DNA of 64,000 nt from an uncultured Christensenellaceae bacterium (GCA_910586825.1 CAJUJF010000003.1:1-64000); one strand, 5' to 3'; positions 35,838 through 44,559 are shown, counted from the stretch's first letter. A program made the numbers and translations. The notes: generated from the sequence alone by a model not told the origin.

Positions 35838-38831
35838 TTATTCCGCGGTTGCGAGTTCGATCGCGCCGGTGCCTTCGTTATAGGTCCATTTCGCGCTCTC
35901 GTCGATCAACGCTTTGAGCTTCGTCCAGGATTCAACGTACGCGCCGCTCTGGAAAGGAGCATCGGGCGACAGCCATTGCGAATCGGAAGCGCGGAAGAAG
36001 TAACCGGTAGCACCCTGGAACGTCTGGTAGATCGCGACGACTTCGTCCAGCTTCGCCTCGAAATCGGCAGCCGTCTTGTCGAGCGCGGCAACCTTTTCCT
36101 TCACGCTTTCCATCTTGGCATGCTCGCCGAGATAAGACGTAACCGCCCATTCCGCATGCTCGCCGCCGGGGAATTTTTTAAGCGCTTCTTTTTCCGCCGC
36201 ATTCAGTTTGTCATAAGCGGCAATCAGCTTTTTCATTGCCGAAGCGTTGTCAAGATCGCAGATACCCGCAATCGTTTCGTGATCTTTTACGTTTGCGAGG
36301 AATTTCACCGCATTGATCGCTTCGCCCATGTTGCTGATAACCCGTCTCGTGTACTCTTTGCCCTCTTCGGGCTCTGCGGGTTTCGCGTCGAACGTATAAT
36401 CGTCGTCCGCCTTATAGTCCAAAACCGCATAGAACAGCGCCATAATCTGATAATTCCTATCGCTTGCGCCGCATTCGCCCCGCAACAGTTCGTCGATCGC
36501 ATAAGCGTTAAAACGCAGCGCCCAAGTATTGTTGTTAGGCGTCGCGGCTGCCGACCAGAGTCCGGCAAGCTCCGCAATTTCCACTTCGGGAATCTTTGCA
36601 AACAATTCGTCCGTCAGCGTATATTTCGTGCCCTCTTTGAAATACCAACCGTTTGCCGTTTTATACACATAGTCGGACGTGAATTGAATCTCTCCGCCCA
36701 CCCAAGTCATACTAGGCAACTCCCAACCGAGTTTGGTATACCAACCGTTTACGACTGCCAACGTGCGAGCATAAAGGTATGCGTCTTTGATGAAGTTCTG
36801 CACATATTCGCTGTTGATGACCGCGAGGATATTTGCGGGCAAACTCGCAATTTCCTCGGCAGTGCAACCGGTGTAAGCCTTATAAAATTTGTAAAGATTC
36901 GTGCCGATTCCGTCTTGGGGTTCTGCAATGTCCCAAGCCATTTTCGTGACTACACCCTTGTCATCTTTCTTTTCGCCTTCGGTATTATAACACTTTACCG
37001 TATAGTCGAGCAGATCGCCCAATTTGCTGTTCGCTTTTTCGATCGCGGTAAGCGCTTTTTCGAGCGCGGTGAGCTTCTGGGTAACGCCCATCGTTTCAAG
37101 CGCCTCTTTATCTTTGTCGCTCAATTCCTGATAAGCCGCCCATGCCGCATGGATCTTCGCGGAATCCAGTTTCAGCGCGGCAGCGGTCGAATAATTGTCT
37201 TCGCCGAAGCCGATTTCCTTAAACGCCTTGACCGCTTGTTCAACAGCGCTCGCCCCCCCCGACATGTTGAGCGCCGCCATGCGCTTTTCCGCATCGTCAA
37301 GGGTCTTTTTTTCCGCATCGGTGATATAATCGGTCTGATAAGGCTTCGTGAGCTTGTTGAAAGCATTCACCGCCGCGTCAACCGTCGCTTTGTCCTCTTT
37401 GGTCAGTTTGTCGATCGCAGGGATCTCCGCAATCGCCTCCTTCACGCCGCGGATCGCGGAAGAATACGCGGGAGCCGTATTGTCGAACCGGAACGAGAAG
37501 TTATAAATATCGCAATTCGGCGTATCGAAATTATAGCTTACCGCCGCGCGATTGTAGATAACGGTCTGGAAACGGACGTCGGTCGCTTCGTTGGAATTGA
37601 GCAGATCGTACACGCCCGCTTCGTGCGTGATCAGGTTTCCGCCGTAGGTCGTAGGATCGTCGATCGATTCCTGTTTGATCGTGCCCTTTGCGGAAGTGAT
37701 CTTCAAATTCTGGAACTGCGCGCCGTTGCCGTACGCGGGCATCCCCTCTTCGTTGATGATGTTCAAAGAAGCATTGAAACGGTGCGTCGCACAGGAAGTC
37801 ATGCTCGCATGCTCCCAATCTTTCACGAGAACGGAACCGTCGTCGAATTCCGCCGTAAGACGGTAAACGTAATAGGTCTCGCCGTCGTCGTCCGTCAACG
37901 GAACGCTTTCCGCGGTCATTTTGATATCGGAGGTCGGCACGTAATATCCGCCCTCTTCGTTCCAGGTAGAGGTGAGATAGCAGTTTTCGGTGTCGTACTG
38001 CATACCGATATTTTTGGTCTCGTCATAGCCGTCGTACATGACGTCACCCTCGGCAATACCCTTGTAATAATACATGTTTCCGGTATTGTTATCGAAAGCG
38101 AATCCGAAATGCGCGACCAGATAGGCGTCCGCAAACAGGAACCCGATCTGAGAATAAACGGCGTCGTCGTATCCTTCGTAACTCGGATAGATCTTCGCCT
38201 CGGTGAGTTTCAGATCGTATTCGACCTTGGTAATGCCGTCGTAAGGGGCAAAGTCGACCTGCACGTTCGCGTCGGAGAACGGATACACGTTCCAGGTCGC
38301 AAGCGTGCCGCCGGTATCGCCGAGACCGACGAGTTCGTATCCCTGACGGTAGGTTTGCAGTCCGTTCAGCCCTTTCATGACGACGATGTCGTTCTTGCTG
38401 TTCTTTTTCAAATCTTCGTGATAATCCGTCGTCCAGCAGGAATAACGGTCGAGCGAAGTTCCGTTTTCATAATAGAAGAACTGGTCGGTGTTGTTGTCCG
38501 CATAAGCGTTCTTCATGACGAAAAGCTTCACGTCCGCATCGTCGCCGGAGAGCTTGGCAACGTAGTCGCCCTCGTCCCCTTCCTCGACGCACTGCTCGAT
38601 CGCCTTGTACATATCTTTAAAGCTCGCCTTCTTCGTGCCGTTCGCGGCAAAGTACCCGTACGCCTCCGCGCGGCCGTCCGCCGTATAACGAACCTCCGTA
38701 TTCGGCGTGACCGTTCCGTGATTGCTGCCGCCCGGTTTTTTGCCGGGATCTTTTTCGCCGCAAGCCGCAAGCGTCGCGATCGCGCCCGCCATTGCCAATG
38801 CAATCAACGAAAACTTAACCTTTTTGTTCAT
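35838..38831 (-). CDS. Large unknown lipoprotein (997 residues), first gene of the transporter locus
   Basis: This surface lipoprotein has a lipobox at IATLAAC (Cys24). The N-terminal 430 residues show the same overall order as the three downstream lipoproteins (early FKDMYKAIEQ segment, DRYSCWTTDY, a WNVYPFSDAN segment and late QFQNLKITSAKG). From about residue 470 it is made of helical modules with repeated DKLTKEDKATVDAAVNAFNKL and YQELSDKDKEALETM motifs, as in cell-surface three-helix repeat proteins. The same pattern returns near the C-terminus (KLNAAEKEALKKFPG). Eight G in a row lie in the coding strand at codons 524-526. It is probably a surface glycan-binding protein on a helical stalk. 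No enzyme motif seen. Confidence 0.78.
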   Translation of the reverse strand: MNKKVKFSLIALAMAGAIATLAACGEKDPGKKPGGSNHGTVTPNTEVRYTADGRAEAYGYFAANGTKKASFKDMYKAIEQCVEEGDEGDYVAKLSGDDADVKLFVMKNAYADNNTDQFFYYENGTSLDRYSCWTTDYHEDLKKNSKNDIVVMKGLNGLQTYRQGYELVGLGDTGGTLATWNVYPFSDANVQVDFAPYDGITKVEYDLKLTEAKIYPSYEGYDDAVYSQIGFLFADAYLVAHFGFAFDNNTGNMYYYKGIAEGDVMYDGYDETKNIGMQYDTENCYLTSTWNEEGGYYVPTSDIKMTAESVPLTDDDGETYYVYRLTAEFDDGSVLVKDWEHASMTSCATHRFNASLNIINEEGMPAYGNGAQFQNLKITSAKGTIKQESIDDPTTYGGNLITHEAGVYDLLNSNEATDVRFQTVIYNRAAVSYNFDTPNCDIYNFSFRFDNTAPAYSSAIRGVKEAIAEIPAIDKLTKEDKATVDAAVNAFNKLTKPYQTDYITDAEKKTLDDAEKRMAALNMSGGASAVEQAVKAFKEIGFGEDNYSTAAALKLDSAKIHAAWAAYQELSDKDKEALETMGVTQKLTALEKALTAIEKANSKLGDLLDYTVKCYNTEGEKKDDKGVVTKMAWDIAEPQDGIGTNLYKFYKAYTGCTAEEIASLPANILAVINSEYVQNFIKDAYLYARTLAVVNGWYTKLGWELPSMTWVGGEIQFTSDYVYKTANGWYFKEGTKYTLTDELFAKIPEVEIAELAGLWSAAATPNNNTWALRFNAYAIDELLRGECGASDRNYQIMALFYAVLDYKADDDYTFDAKPAEPEEGKEYTRRVISNMGEAINAVKFLANVKDHETIAGICDLDNASAMKKLIAAYDKLNAAEKEALKKFPGGEHAEWAVTSYLGEHAKMESVKEKVAALDKTAADFEAKLDEVVAIYQTFQGATGYFFRASDSQWLSPDAPFQSGAYVESWTKLKALIDESAKWTYNEGTGAIELATAE
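37253..37260 (-). repeat. G8 homopolymer within the large lipoprotein gene
   Basis: Eight C on the plus strand (G8 in the coding strand) encode part of MSGGAS. Loss or gain of one base would truncate the protein at about half length. Confidence 0.9.
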
Positions 38832-38879
38832 TGTTTCCCTCCCTAATTTATGTATAATTTCCCCTATTACGGTATCATT

Positions 38880-38909
38880 ATTGTACCCCCCCCCCTATCG
38901 ATTTGTCAA
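38880..38909 (-). promoter_or_regulatory. Promoter of the transporter/lipoprotein locus with a G10 spacer
   Basis: Consensus TTGACA (38909-38904) and TACAAT (38885-38880) are separated by 18 bases, ten of which are an unbroken G run beside the -10. A change of one base in the run changes the spacer to 17 or 19. The leader has a GGGAGGG ribosome site before the ATG at 38831. Confidence 0.8.
38886..38895 (-). repeat. G10 homopolymer in the promoter spacer
   Basis: Ten C on the plus strand, the longest homopolymer of G or C that I found in this window. Confidence 0.95.
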
Positions 38910-39050
38910 GGATTTTTTGAAAGAATAATGAAAAAATTTTTTTATTTTTCCCCATTTTTCGGCAATATTTCTCTGTTTTTGTAAAATTGCAAACAATAAT
39001 TTTGTCGAAACTGCAAATTTGACCCAAAACATCAAAAATCTTTTTCAAAT

Positions 39051-39084
39051 AAAAAGCTGAGGATGCCCGAACGGATACCCTCAG
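39051..39084 (-). terminator. Intrinsic terminator after dinB
   Basis: On the minus strand a stem based on CTGAGG/CCTCAG (39084-39079 with 39062-39057), extended inward by imperfect pairing, is followed by CTTTTT. Confidence 0.7.
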
Positions 39085-39122
39085 TTTGCGCTGTTTTCCG
39101 AAATCTATTTCACGATGCGGCG

Positions 39123-40352
39123 CTATTTTTGCCGCCCGCCGGGGGGCGGCGACTGTCTGCCGCCGGCACAGTCCGGCATTTTCGTCTCGCCGAGCAGGAC
39201 GGCGGGTCCGATCGCCGATTCCCCGAACCGAAGTTTGATGCCGTCGAGCGCCGCTTCGACTTTCCGCCGTTTCTCGTCCGCCGTGCCGAACAGGGAGAGC
39301 TGACAAGGCGCTTCGGCGCTTTCGAGCGCGATCGCGCTCACCGTAAGCGCACGGATCCCGTGCCGCCAGCGGTAACGCTCCGACAGCAGGCGCGCGCAAG
39401 CGTCCGCGATCGCCGCCGCGCTCTGCGTAGGCGTTTCGAGTCGGCGTTGCCAGCTCTCGAATTCGAGTTCGCTGTTCCGCACCGTGATCTGCACCCCGCG
39501 CGCCTGCAACTTCATGGACCGCAGTTTCTGTCCGATCTCCTGCGAGAGCGCGACGATGACCGTCCGCGCCTCTTCCGTATCGGTAAGGTCGGTCACGCAG
39601 GTAATGCCGTGTCCCACCGATTTCGCCTGTTCCTCTTCGCCGCAACGCGCGACGGGCGAATCGTCCTGCCCGTTGGCGTACCGCCAGAGTTTTTCGCCGT
39701 TTTTGCCGAACGTTTTTTTCAGATAGCCGACCGGACAGCGCGCAAGCTCGCCGAGCGTGCGAACGCCGATCCTGCGCAGTTTCTCGGAAGTCGCCCGCCC
39801 GCAGAAGATCATGTCCGAACAGGGAAGTCCCCAGACTTTTTCCCGATAATTCTCCCGCGTGATCTCCGTCACCGCGTCCGGCTTTTTGAGGTCGGAGCCG
39901 AGTTTGGCGAACACCTTATTAAAGGAAACCCCCACGCTCACCGTGATCCCGATCTCCCGCTTCACCGTCGCGCGGATCTCTTCGGCGATCTGCAACGGCG
40001 GTTTGCGGTTGCCCGTCACGTCGAGCCAGCATTCGTCCAGCCCGTACGGCTCTACAAGGTCGGTATACCGTCCGTAAATTTCGCGTAGCGCTTTGGAATA
40101 CTTCGCATACAGATCGTGATGCGGCGGCACGATGATCAGTTCGGGACAGACGCGTTTCGCCTGCCAATTCGCCATACCCGTTTTCACGCCCGCGCGCTTC
40201 GCGGGTTCCGATTTCGCGAGCACGATGCCGTGGCGGTCTTCCGTCGAACCGCACACCGCGACCGCCTTGCCGCGAAGTTCGGGACGCAAAACGCATTCCA
40301 CGGACGCATAGAACGCGTTCGCGTCGCTGTGTAAAATCCGTCTCGTCTCCAT
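39123..40352 (-). CDS. dinB: DNA polymerase IV (Y family)
   Basis: This translesion polymerase has 409 residues. The start at 40352 follows GGAGGGGAGA; an upstream frame extension lies over the promoter and is rejected. The first metal-binding Asp10 is in ILHSDANAFYASVE, and the catalytic Asp106-Glu107 pair is in YGLDECWLDVTG. The helix-hairpin-helix LRRIGVRTLGELA and the little-finger domain with GHGITCVTDL follow. A C-terminal beta-clamp binding peptide may lie in QLSLFG. The gene is monocistronic with its own promoter and terminator, divergent from the EF-G paralogue. I see no convincing LexA site. Confidence 0.95.
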   Translation of the reverse strand: METRRILHSDANAFYASVECVLRPELRGKAVAVCGSTEDRHGIVLAKSEPAKRAGVKTGMANWQAKRVCPELIIVPPHHDLYAKYSKALREIYGRYTDLVEPYGLDECWLDVTGNRKPPLQIAEEIRATVKREIGITVSVGVSFNKVFAKLGSDLKKPDAVTEITRENYREKVWGLPCSDMIFCGRATSEKLRRIGVRTLGELARCPVGYLKKTFGKNGEKLWRYANGQDDSPVARCGEEEQAKSVGHGITCVTDLTDTEEARTVIVALSQEIGQKLRSMKLQARGVQITVRNSELEFESWQRRLETPTQSAAAIADACARLLSERYRWRHGIRALTVSAIALESAEAPCQLSLFGTADEKRRKVEAALDGIKLRFGESAIGPAVLLGETKMPDCAGGRQSPPPGGRQK

Positions 40353-40383
40353 TCTCCCCTCCGCAGGCATATCCTTCGTTCGT

Positions 40384-40412
40384 ATTATAAAACAAACAAA
40401 CGTTTTCGTCAA
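40384..40412 (-). promoter_or_regulatory. Promoter of dinB
   Basis: TTGACG (40412-40407), 17-base spacer, TATAAT (40389-40384). Confidence 0.8.
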
Positions 40413-40487
40413 GCGGATAATATTTCCTGCGTGAATTCGGAAACGGATTGTTTTTCACAATTTACGCAACTATTTTTCATTTCGGTC

Positions 40488-40515
40488 TTGATTTTTCGGA
40501 ATTATCCGTTATAAT
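40488..40515 (+). promoter_or_regulatory. Promoter of the EF-G paralogue
   Basis: TTGATT (40488-40493), 16-base spacer, TATAAT (40510-40515). The AAAAGGAG ribosome site lies just before the ATG at 40590. Confidence 0.8.
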
Positions 40516-40589
40516 AAAGGAAATCCCTCTTCCGGCAACCATTCTCCGTTTCCGAAAAAGCGGGTTGAGAAAAAAAGGAGAATCCAATT

Positions 40590-42632
40590 ATGAGCATTTC
40601 GGCGAAAGACATTCGGAACATCGCGATCGTAGGACACAGCGGCGAGGGCAAGACCACACTGATGGAAGCGATGCTCTTTAACGGCGGCTCGATCGAGCGT
40701 ATGGGAAAAACGGAAAACGGGACCACCGTTTCCGATTTCGACGAACAGGAGATCGCCCGTAAAATGTCCGTTTCCCTTTCCGCGGCGTACACCGCGTGGG
40801 GCGGCGTGAAACTCAATCTGTTAGACGTGCCCGGCTTTTACGACTTCGAAGGCGAGTTCAACGAAGCCATGCGCGCCTGCGGAAGCGCGCTCGTCGTAAC
40901 CGGCGCGGGCGGAAGCGTCACCGTGGGCGCGGAAAAGGCGATTTCCCAATGCCTGCGCGCCAAAAAACCGCTCGTCGTGTTCATCAACGGCATGGACAAA
41001 GAGAACGCCGACTACCACGGCACCGTGCGCGCGTTGCAGGAGAAATACAAGGGCAAGATCGCGCCCATTCAGATCCCGCTGATGGAAGGGAACAAGATGA
41101 CGGGCGTCGTAAACGCGCTGACCGGAAAAGCTTATCGGTTCACCAACGTCGGGCCCGAGGAAATCCCCGTGCCCGAAGAGTATCGGCGCGATCTGGAAAC
41201 CATGCAGTATTCGCTGATGGAAACCGCCGCGGAAAACGACGACGTATTGCTCGAAAAATATTTCGAGGACGGATTCCTGTCCCGCGAGGACACCATTCAC
41301 GGGATCCGCAAAGGCATCTTCGCGATCAACGTCATTCCCGTCATGGCGGGCAGCGCCTTGCAAAACAAGGGCGTCATCAACCTCATGAACGAAATCGTAA
41401 AATACATGCCGGAAGCGGCGGAACGCAGAGAGCTCCCCGCAACCGACCTGTTAAAGGACGCGGTAGTCGGGATCGCGTGCGAAGAGAACGCCCCACTCGC
41501 GGCGCAGGTCTTTAAAACCGCCGTCGATCCCTTCGTCGGAAAGATGAACTACCTGCGCGTCTGCCGCGGCACCCTGCAAACGGGCATGACCGTGCTCAAT
41601 ACCGAAACGAACGCGACGGAACGCATCAACGCCGTGTATCTGATCAAGGGCAAAAAGCTGGAAGCGGTTTCCGCGATCGGCGCGGGCGACATCGGCGCCG
41701 TTTCCAAACTCGCGAACACGGGCACGGGCGACACCCTCTGCGCGGAAGAAGCGCCCGTGAAATTCGACCCCGTCCTCTTCCCCAAGCCCGTGCTGTTCAT
41801 GGCGGTCTACGCCGCCGTGCGCGGAACGGAAGACAAGGTGTTCGGCGGGCTCGCGCGGCTTGCCGAAGAGGATAAGAGTTTTACCGTCACCAAGAACGCG
41901 GGTACGGGAGAAACGCTCGTGGGCGGACAGGGCGAAGTCCACCTCGAAGTCATCAAAAGGAAGTTGAAGGCGAAATTCGGCGCGGACGCGGAATTCCGCA
42001 CCCCCGCCGTGGCGTACAAAGAGACGATCCGAAAAACGGCGACCGCCGAGGGAAAGTACAAGAAACAGACGGGCGGACACGGGCAGTACGGGCATTGCAA
42101 AATGCGCTTCGAACCGTGCGAGAAGGACTTCGAGTTTGCCGAAGAAGTCGTCGGCGGCGCGGTACCGAAACAGTATATCCCCGCCGTCGAAAAAGGGATC
42201 GTCGAATGTCTCCCCAACGGCGTTTTGGCGGGCTATCCCGTGATCCGCGTGAAAGCCGTCCTCTACGACGGAAGTTATCACGACGTGGACTCTTCCGAAG
42301 CCGCGTTCAAATCGGCGGCGGAAATCGCCTTTAAAGAGGGCATCAAGAACGCCGCGCCCGTGTTGCTGGAACCCATCTCCCGTTTGCGGATCGCCGTACC
42401 CGAACAGTACGTGGGCGACGTGCTGGGCGATTTGAACAAGCGCAGAGGCAGGATCATCGGCATGGACGCGCAGGACGAAATGCAGATCGTCACCGCGGAA
42501 GCGCCGCAGGGCGAGCTTCTGACGTACGCGACTTCGCTCAGATCGATGACGCAGGGCCGCGGAAAATTCACCGAGACGTTCGCGCGGTACGAACAGGCGC
42601 CCGACGCCGTTCTGCAAAACCTCAAAAAATAA
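40590..42632 (+). CDS. Elongation factor G paralogue
   Basis: This 680-residue translation GTPase has all EF-G domains in order, but with unusual G motifs. The P-loop is GHSGEGKTT (residues 15-23) instead of GHVDAGKTT. G3 is DVPGFYDF (79-86) and G4 is NGMD (133-136), where the usual Lys of NKxD is Gly. Domain IV with GQYGHCKMRFEP and the C-terminal GRGKFTETFARYEQAP are EF-G-like. It is therefore a second EF-G (EF-G2/FusB-like subgroup) rather than the housekeeping factor, which usually lies beside rpsG and tuf. The function of such paralogues differs between species: recycling, stress, or unknown. It is monocistronic. Confidence 0.88.
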   Translation: MSISAKDIRNIAIVGHSGEGKTTLMEAMLFNGGSIERMGKTENGTTVSDFDEQEIARKMSVSLSAAYTAWGGVKLNLLDVPGFYDFEGEFNEAMRACGSALVVTGAGGSVTVGAEKAISQCLRAKKPLVVFINGMDKENADYHGTVRALQEKYKGKIAPIQIPLMEGNKMTGVVNALTGKAYRFTNVGPEEIPVPEEYRRDLETMQYSLMETAAENDDVLLEKYFEDGFLSREDTIHGIRKGIFAINVIPVMAGSALQNKGVINLMNEIVKYMPEAAERRELPATDLLKDAVVGIACEENAPLAAQVFKTAVDPFVGKMNYLRVCRGTLQTGMTVLNTETNATERINAVYLIKGKKLEAVSAIGAGDIGAVSKLANTGTGDTLCAEEAPVKFDPVLFPKPVLFMAVYAAVRGTEDKVFGGLARLAEEDKSFTVTKNAGTGETLVGGQGEVHLEVIKRKLKAKFGADAEFRTPAVAYKETIRKTATAEGKYKKQTGGHGQYGHCKMRFEPCEKDFEFAEEVVGGAVPKQYIPAVEKGIVECLPNGVLAGYPVIRVKAVLYDGSYHDVDSSEAAFKSAAEIAFKEGIKNAAPVLLEPISRLRIAVPEQYVGDVLGDLNKRRGRIIGMDAQDEMQIVTAEAPQGELLTYATSLRSMTQGRGKFTETFARYEQAPDAVLQNLKK

Positions 42633-42638
42633 ACGACC

Positions 42639-42669
42639 GCCCCGCCGTTTCAAAACGGCGGGGCTTTTT
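42639..42669 (+). terminator. Intrinsic terminator of the EF-G paralogue
   Basis: A strong stem GCCCCGCCGTTT/AAACGGCGGGGC followed by five T. Confidence 0.92.
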
Positions 42670-42674
42670 CCCGT

Positions 42675-42708
42675 AAAAAAACGCGGTTGCAGATTGCAAC
42701 CGCGTTTT
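42675..42708 (-). terminator. Intrinsic terminator of the purine permease gene
   Basis: On the minus strand AACGCGGTTGCA and TGCAACCGCGTT pair (12 bp) and seven T follow. It lies back to back with the EF-G terminator. Confidence 0.9.
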
Positions 42709-42725
42709 CAAATCGCGAATTTCGT

Positions 42726-44288
42726 TTACATCGAAGAAACGAGGAAGGTCGCAAGGAAGAGCGCGCCGATCACGTACGTCGGAATCGAGATCTCTTTCAC
42801 TTTGCCCGTGCAGAGTTTTACGATGATATACGTGATGATGCCGATGCCGATTCCCTTCGAAATGCTGTATCCGAGAACCATAACGATGAACGTGAGGAAC
42901 GCAACGATCGCTTCCGCCGCGTCTTCCCAATCGATCTTGGTGACCGAGGACATCATCAGCACGCCGACCCATACCAACGCCGCCGAAGTCGCGCAGCCGG
43001 GAACGAGTCTCGCGATCGGGCTTAAAAACATTGCAAGCAGGAAGCAAAGTCCCGTCACAAGCGCCGTGAAGCCCGTCTTGCCGCCCGCCGCAACGCCCGC
43101 GGAAGATTCTACGAACGTCGTAACGGTAGAAGTACCCGCAATCGCGCCGACGCAGGTTCCGATCGCGTCCGAAAGCATCATCTTGTTCATGTTGACGGGC
43201 ACGCCGTCTTTGTCCAGAAGGTTGCCCTTCGCGCAAGCGCCGTACAGCGTTCCGATCGTATCGAACATATCGATCATGCACAGCGAGAGCGAAGTGGTGA
43301 CGATCAACAGAATCAAACCGCCCACGTTTCCGGTATATGCGCTGAAATCGAAGCCTTTCACGAACACCTGACCGACCGAATCGGTACCCCATGCGGCAAA
43401 CGCCTTCAAAGGATTCTGAATTTCAATGCCGCTGAATACCGCTTTGCACACTTCGTCGCCCCAAGCGAGACCGAGCGCCGACAAAATATAGTAGAGGACG
43501 GCGGAACCGAGAATTCCCCAAAGGATCGCGCCTTTCACGTTCTTTTTGGAAAGAATGGCGATTGCGATCACGCCGAGGAGAATGATGAGCGGCGAAACCA
43601 ACCCGCCGTAGGTGAACCCGTCGGCAAGTACGTTAAAGGAGAAGAACTTTACAAGCGTCGACTCATCTCCCACGATCAAACCGTTGCCGGAATTCTGCAA
43701 CCCGATAAACGCGATGAACATACCGATTCCGACGGGGATCGCATGCCGTACCGCGGCGGGGATCGCCTCGAAGATCTTTTTGCGAAGTCCGGTCGCCGTA
43801 AGGATGATGAACACAACGCCTTCGAGCAAGGTGAACATCATGCAGTTCGCATACGTGAGACCGCTTCCGCCCGCGACGAGGATCAGCGAAAATACGATAA
43901 ACGCATTGACGCCCATGCCCGAAGCCTGCGCCAGAGGCATCTTTGCAAGGAACGCCATGAGCATGGTTCCCGCAACCGCGCCGATCGCCGTCGCGATATA
44001 CGCCGCGCCGTAAGGATCCTCTCCGCCGATTACGAGCGAGAAAAATCCCGCGTTTACCATAAGGATGTAAACCATCGCCATGAACGTCGTGAGACCGGCG
44101 ATCACTTCCGTCTTAAACCGCGAACCGCTCTTCGTGATGCCGAAGTAGTTGTCCACTTTTCCGAAAAATCCCTTATGCGGACTTACGGGCGCTGCGGCGT
44201 CAGCCGCAGCGGGTTGAGAATTCTCAACCGAATCGTTCGTCTGCGCGGAGGTTTCGGATTCGAGGACTTCTTTGTTCTCTTCTTCCAT
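42726..44288 (-). CDS. NCS2 family permease (adenine/guanine/hypoxanthine type)
   Basis: This 520-residue membrane protein is of the AzgA/PbuG-like branch of NCS2. An acidic cytosolic tail of about 45 residues precedes the family start DNYFGITKSGSRFKTEVIAGLTTF. Further signatures are MPLAQASGMGVNAF, PVGIGMFIAFIGLQNSG and DAIGTCVGAIAGTSTVTTFVESSAG. The gene is monocistronic with its own promoter and terminator. It imports a purine base, probably by proton symport. The leader is only about 25-30 bases after the predicted start site, too short for a purine riboswitch. Confidence 0.93.
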   Translation of the reverse strand: MEEENKEVLESETSAQTNDSVENSQPAAADAAAPVSPHKGFFGKVDNYFGITKSGSRFKTEVIAGLTTFMAMVYILMVNAGFFSLVIGGEDPYGAAYIATAIGAVAGTMLMAFLAKMPLAQASGMGVNAFIVFSLILVAGGSGLTYANCMMFTLLEGVVFIILTATGLRKKIFEAIPAAVRHAIPVGIGMFIAFIGLQNSGNGLIVGDESTLVKFFSFNVLADGFTYGGLVSPLIILLGVIAIAILSKKNVKGAILWGILGSAVLYYILSALGLAWGDEVCKAVFSGIEIQNPLKAFAAWGTDSVGQVFVKGFDFSAYTGNVGGLILLIVTTSLSLCMIDMFDTIGTLYGACAKGNLLDKDGVPVNMNKMMLSDAIGTCVGAIAGTSTVTTFVESSAGVAAGGKTGFTALVTGLCFLLAMFLSPIARLVPGCATSAALVWVGVLMMSSVTKIDWEDAAEAIVAFLTFIVMVLGYSISKGIGIGIITYIIVKLCTGKVKEISIPTYVIGALFLATFLVSSM

Positions 44289-44319
44289 ACTTCACCTCTT
44301 TGGTTTTTTTGATATCCCG

Positions 44320-44348
44320 ATTATAGCATCTTTTTGTCGGATTGTAAA
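44320..44348 (-). promoter_or_regulatory. Promoter of the purine permease gene
   Basis: TTTACA (44348-44343), 17-base spacer, TATAAT (44325-44320). Confidence 0.8.
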
Positions 44349-44497
44349 GAATTCCGTGAAGTTTTGGTGAAAAAAATTTTCACGTCTCCGCATTTTTTTA
44401 CCTCCGAAACGCATAGAGTATTTCGGCGCGTTCCGGAAGCGCTTTGTCGAAAAATCAAAAAAATTTAGCGCATACGCAAAAAATTTAAAAAAATATA

Positions 44498-44526
44498 TTG
44501 ATTTATGGGAAATTTCGTGATAAAAT
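44498..44526 (+). promoter_or_regulatory. Promoter of the zinc-ribbon membrane protein gene
   Basis: TTGATT (44498-44503), 17-base spacer, TAAAAT (44521-44526), followed by AAGGAG before the ATG at 44560. Confidence 0.75.
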
Positions 44527-44559
44527 AATGTTAATACAAACCATATAAGGAGATTGAAT

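Noticed and set aside
40353..40412. LexA-type operator before dinB
   Set aside because: Only partial matches (CGAA and GTTTG elements at wrong spacing) to the Bacillota consensus.
44289..44345. Purine riboswitch before the NCS2 permease gene
   Set aside because: The predicted start site leaves a leader of only about 25-30 bases and no aptamer fits.
44292..44393. A 33-codon frame with GGAGGT before ATG at 44393 (minus)
   Set aside because: It spans the -35 and -10 of the permease promoter and has no recognisable sequence, so it is probably chance.
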